Shown: piece by piece, positions 61,602 through 64,000 of the stretch
How the letters are laid out: the number at the start of each line of letters is the position of its first letter
Numbering within the stretch: position 1 is the stretch's first letter
NCBI GenBank assembly: GCA_947450475.1
Contig: CANFVK010000003.1
Span: forward strand, 62,001 to 126,000
Reading direction: 5' to 3'
Length of the DNA: 64,000 nt
Origin: Bacteriovoracaceae bacterium
GTDB lineage: Bacteria > Bdellovibrionota > Bacteriovoracia > Bacteriovoracales > Bacteriovoracaceae
The notes under the pieces: model-generated
Told to the model about the DNA's origin: nothing
What the model saw: the letters and a program-made list of their open reading frames with translations, nothing else
Databases searched by the model: none
Position numbers and translations under genes: made by a program

Positions 61602-62894
61602 ATGAGCTGGGAAAATCTCTACGAAAAGTTTAAGCGGATATACCTCGAGATACAAAATAAAAAAAAAGACTTACCAGCTATCATCAATCTTCAAGATATA
61701 AATCTAATTGAGATTCTTGAACAGTCTTATTGTGAAAAAATCTTCTACTTTCAGTCGAAAAACAATTCTTTTTCTCTCCTAAGCTTGGGGTTTTCAAGAA
61801 AGTTTGATTCATTTTCTGAAATCAAAATGTTTATTAATAAAAACAAAAATGCATATATAAACGCACCAACAAAATTCGAGTTTTCAAATTCAACCGAAGA
61901 TTTATCTGAAATGTTCTACTTAGGCGAATGGACATTTATTCAAAGAAATAACTCAACAACACTTATCATATATCCTGAAGCTAAAGATCAAAAAATATCT
62001 CCACCAGAATTATTCTTCAAAAAAGAGGTCACATTTTCAAATGATCCATTTATTATTCCTCCTTGGGTAAATTATGAAGAACGGCCAACACAAGATATTT
62101 GGATAGAAATGATTAAGGAAATCAAAAATGATATCAAAAACGAAACGCTAGAAAAAGTTGTCATTTCAAGAAAAAAAATCTTTGAATACTCAGTCCCCGT
62201 TGAACCATCTGAACTCTTTATTAATTTACACAAAAAAAACTTTACCCAAAACCATTGCTATGCTCTTTTTTATCAACAAAACTTGAAAAATGCTTTCATT
62301 TCTTTTACTCCTGAAAAACTTTTTTCGACAATTGATAAGGTTTTTGAATCAGTTTCTTTAGCCGCAAGTGCTCCTCGGGGGAAAACTGAACAAGAAGATA
62401 TTGAATTTGAGCATCTTTTAAATCACTCTCACAAACTAATCAAAGAACATGAATATGTGACAAATGAAATATTAGGCAATTTAAAACCTATTATGGAAAA
62501 TATTTTTATTGGTGAGTTAAAAACAATGAAATTGCCCTACATTCAGCATCGGGTAATTGAAATTAAAGCAACTATGAACGAAAACATTGGCCCCCTCGAC
62601 TTGTTAAGTTACCTTCACCCTACACCTGCGGTAGGAGGTCTACCGAAACAAAAAGCAATTGAAAAAATTTTATTAATTGAGGGGGAACCAAGAGGACACT
62701 ATGCAGCTCCTTTTGGATACATCAATCAACATAACTCCGAATTTGCAGTAGCAATAAGATCTGCTCATCTCTTAAATAATTCTTTGACTGTTTTTGGGGG
62801 AGCCGGAATCGTTGAAGGATCAGACGCAATTGAAGAATGGAATGAAACTGGAATAAAAATGAACCCATTTATTAGCGTGGTTAACAATGTCTAA
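61602..62894 (+). CDS. menF: Isochorismate synthase
   Basis: 430 residues from ATG at 61602, with AGG seven bases before; an in-frame ATG at 61554 lies inside menG and is not needed. LEKVVISRKKIFEYS holds the conserved (V)VxSR. ISFTPEKLFSTIDKVFESVS is the SPE(R/K)LF motif with the usual following strand. AASAPRGKTEQED is the xAxRG motif. LLSYLHPTPAVGGLPKQKA is the diagnostic LHPTPAVGG. FAVAIRSAHL and FGGAGIVEGSDAIEEWNET end the fold. It turns chorismate into isochorismate, the start of menaquinone synthesis. Overlaps menD by 8 bases. Confidence 0.94.
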   Translation: MSWENLYEKFKRIYLEIQNKKKDLPAIINLQDINLIEILEQSYCEKIFYFQSKNNSFSLLSLGFSRKFDSFSEIKMFINKNKNAYINAPTKFEFSNSTEDLSEMFYLGEWTFIQRNNSTTLIIYPEAKDQKISPPELFFKKEVTFSNDPFIIPPWVNYEERPTQDIWIEMIKEIKNDIKNETLEKVVISRKKIFEYSVPVEPSELFINLHKKNFTQNHCYALFYQQNLKNAFISFTPEKLFSTIDKVFESVSLAASAPRGKTEQEDIEFEHLLNHSHKLIKEHEYVTNEILGNLKPIMENIFIGELKTMKLPYIQHRVIEIKATMNENIGPLDLLSYLHPTPAVGGLPKQKAIEKILLIEGEPRGHYAAPFGYINQHNSEFAVAIRSAHLLNNSLTVFGGAGIVEGSDAIEEWNETGIKMNPFISVVNNV

Positions 62895-64000
62895 ACTATT
62901 ATCTCAAAATATCAATCGACTTTGGTCATCGTTAATAATTGATGAGTTTATAAAAAATCACATCACTCACTTCTACATTTCTCCTGGCATGAGAAACGCG
63001 CCACTAATTGCAGCTATTGTGGAGTCCCAAAAAGATAATAAGAAAATTTGTATTTATAATTGTATGGATGAACGGGCCGCTGGATATCGTGCTTTAGGTT
63101 TTTCCAAATCAACAGGTAAGGCATGCGTTTTAATCTGTACTTCAGGAACAGCAATGGCAAACTATATGCCGGCAATTATAGAAGCAAAAAAATCTAATAT
63201 GCCATTAATCGTATTATCCGCTGATAGACCCCCCGAATTAACTTACTGTGATGAGAATCAAACAATAGAGCAAATTAATTTCTACGGTAAATTTGTTCAA
63301 GGAGAATTATCTTTAGGGACACCTAATTTTGAAATTAGTCCTTTGGCTTTGACATCTTCTTTATCAAATTTAATTCATAAAGCATTTTTTCCACAAAAAG
63401 GACCTGTCCACTTTAACATTGCATTCAGGGAACCTCTGGAGGCTACAAAGCAATTCATTCCAGATGAATATTTAAAACTTTCAAATGAACAATTCAAGCG
63501 TATTGGTCCGGCAACTAGATACATGGCCCCAAATACAACACCGCGACCATTTGAAATTGAAGAAATTGCAACAATACTTAAAACTTCAAATTCCGGGTTG
63601 GTTGTAATTGGAAGTCTAAACCCTTATGACTTGACTCAGCCAGTAGTAGACTTCATAAAATTTCTCAACTGGCCTGTTTATTTTGATATTTCAAGTTCAC
63701 TTAAATTTGAATTTAATTTGTCAGATAATGCACTTCCAACTTTTGATCATCCAGAAGTTCAAGAAGCCATGATTTCTAATCCACCTCAGACTCTATTTCA
63801 TATTGGTGGAAGATTAACATCTAAGCATTACTATTCATTTCTCAAACAAGTTCCGTCAATAAACCTTATTACCTTGAGCTTAAATAAAGAGAAAGAGGAC
63901 CCTTCTCATCATACAAAAATAAGAATTAATGCTGATATAAACTCTACCCTAGAACTAGTTCAAAAATCATTGGGAACCAAACCACTTTTAGCAAAATCAT
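62887..64000 (+). CDS. menD: 2-succinyl-5-enolpyruvyl-6-hydroxy-3-cyclohexene-1-carboxylate synthase, 3' cut by window
   Basis: About 371 residues are visible of an expected 550-600. ATG at 62887 overlaps the menF end. FYISPGMRNAPLIAAI matches the MenD SPGSRxxPL start, with Met in place of Ser. CMDERAAGYRALGFSKSTGK is the ThDP-binding Glu region. VLICTSGTAMANYMPAIIEA and IVLSADRPPELTYCDENQTI are diagnostic for MenD. GPVHFNIAFREPL continues the first domain; a middle Rossmann-like domain follows (SGLVVIGSLNPYD). It adds succinyl-ThDP to isochorismate. The ThDP GDG motif would be beyond the window end. Confidence 0.93.
   Translation, partial: MSKLLSQNINRLWSSLIIDEFIKNHITHFYISPGMRNAPLIAAIVESQKDNKKICIYNCMDERAAGYRALGFSKSTGKACVLICTSGTAMANYMPAIIEAKKSNMPLIVLSADRPPELTYCDENQTIEQINFYGKFVQGELSLGTPNFEISPLALTSSLSNLIHKAFFPQKGPVHFNIAFREPLEATKQFIPDEYLKLSNEQFKRIGPATRYMAPNTTPRPFEIEEIATILKTSNSGLVVIGSLNPYDLTQPVVDFIKFLNWPVYFDISSSLKFEFNLSDNALPTFDHPEVQEAMISNPPQTLFHIGGRLTSKHYYSFLKQVPSINLITLSLNKEKEDPSHHTKIRINADINSTLELVQKSLGTKPLLAKS

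Noticed and set aside
1..64000. CRISPR arrays, insertion sequences, prophage, integrase
   Set aside because: No regularly spaced repeats, transposase or integrase motifs were seen; all larger frames have host-type functions.

Overview
The window is low-GC, gene-dense bacterial chromosome with short intergenic gaps and no insertion sequence, phage integrase or CRISPR array. The gene set suggests a Gram-negative bacterium related to Bdellovibrio and like organisms (Bdellovibrionota, Bacteriovorax-type). There are outer-membrane beta-barrel candidates, a Kdo-transferase-like enzyme, several exported serine proteases, an exo-muramidase-family protein, a PSP1/RicT protein, a class I lysyl-tRNA synthetase and menaquinone synthesis genes. 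This placement is inferred from gene content only.

Layout. 1-1225: the end of a tail-fibre/S74-type protein and an exported LysM-like/beta-barrel protein. 1222-12585: the most unusual region, a seven-gene minus-strand run with overlapping or closely spaced genes. In transcription order it encodes an acyl-adenylating ligase, a UbiA-type membrane prenyltransferase, a double-GNAT protein, a diacylglycerol-kinase-family enzyme, an extended SDR, an acyl-ACP-reductase-like protein with an extra N-terminal region, and a BtaA-like (DUF3419) aminocarboxypropyltransferase. A PEP-synthase/rifampicin-phosphotransferase-like enzyme is divergent from it. Together they look like an undescribed lipid pathway. 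12619-20238: two tandem subtilases and two V8-like proteases, with a D-2-hydroxyacid dehydrogenase, dihydroorotase and a small VOC-like protein between them. 20324-24459: folP, ftsH, tilS. 24603-24948: tRNA-Met(CAT) followed at once by a Kazal-inhibitor lipoprotein. 24911-33055: FAD oxidoreductase, tex, a LolC/E-like permease and the beta-oxidation pair fadJ/fadI. 33222-40071: two outer-membrane protein candidates, a pilin-like protein in an operon with a Rossmann protein and a WaaA-like transferase, and a GYF_2 protein. 40147-46637: tmk-holB-ricT, asnS, a PfkB kinase, a SUI1/YciH protein and rsmJ. 46687-52618: a fused glycine decarboxylase gcvP, thyA-folA, namZ. 52852-57252: a complete livKHMGF branched-chain amino acid transporter. 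57282-64000: class I lysS, a cysteine-repeat exported protein, a polyprenyl diphosphate synthase and menG-menF-menD, the last cut by the window end.

How the genes may work together. The exported proteases, the Kazal lipoprotein, the exo-muramidase, the amino acid importer, glycine decarboxylase and beta-oxidation fit a life based on digesting other cells. The Kazal domain has Glu at the position equivalent to P1, which would suit inhibition of Glu-specific V8-like proteases such as the two encoded nearby; this is inference. The prenyl diphosphate synthase could supply both menaquinone and the UbiA enzyme of the lipid-like cluster.

No gap between genes exceeds about 300 bases. All functional calls rest on reading motifs by eye; no database search was possible.
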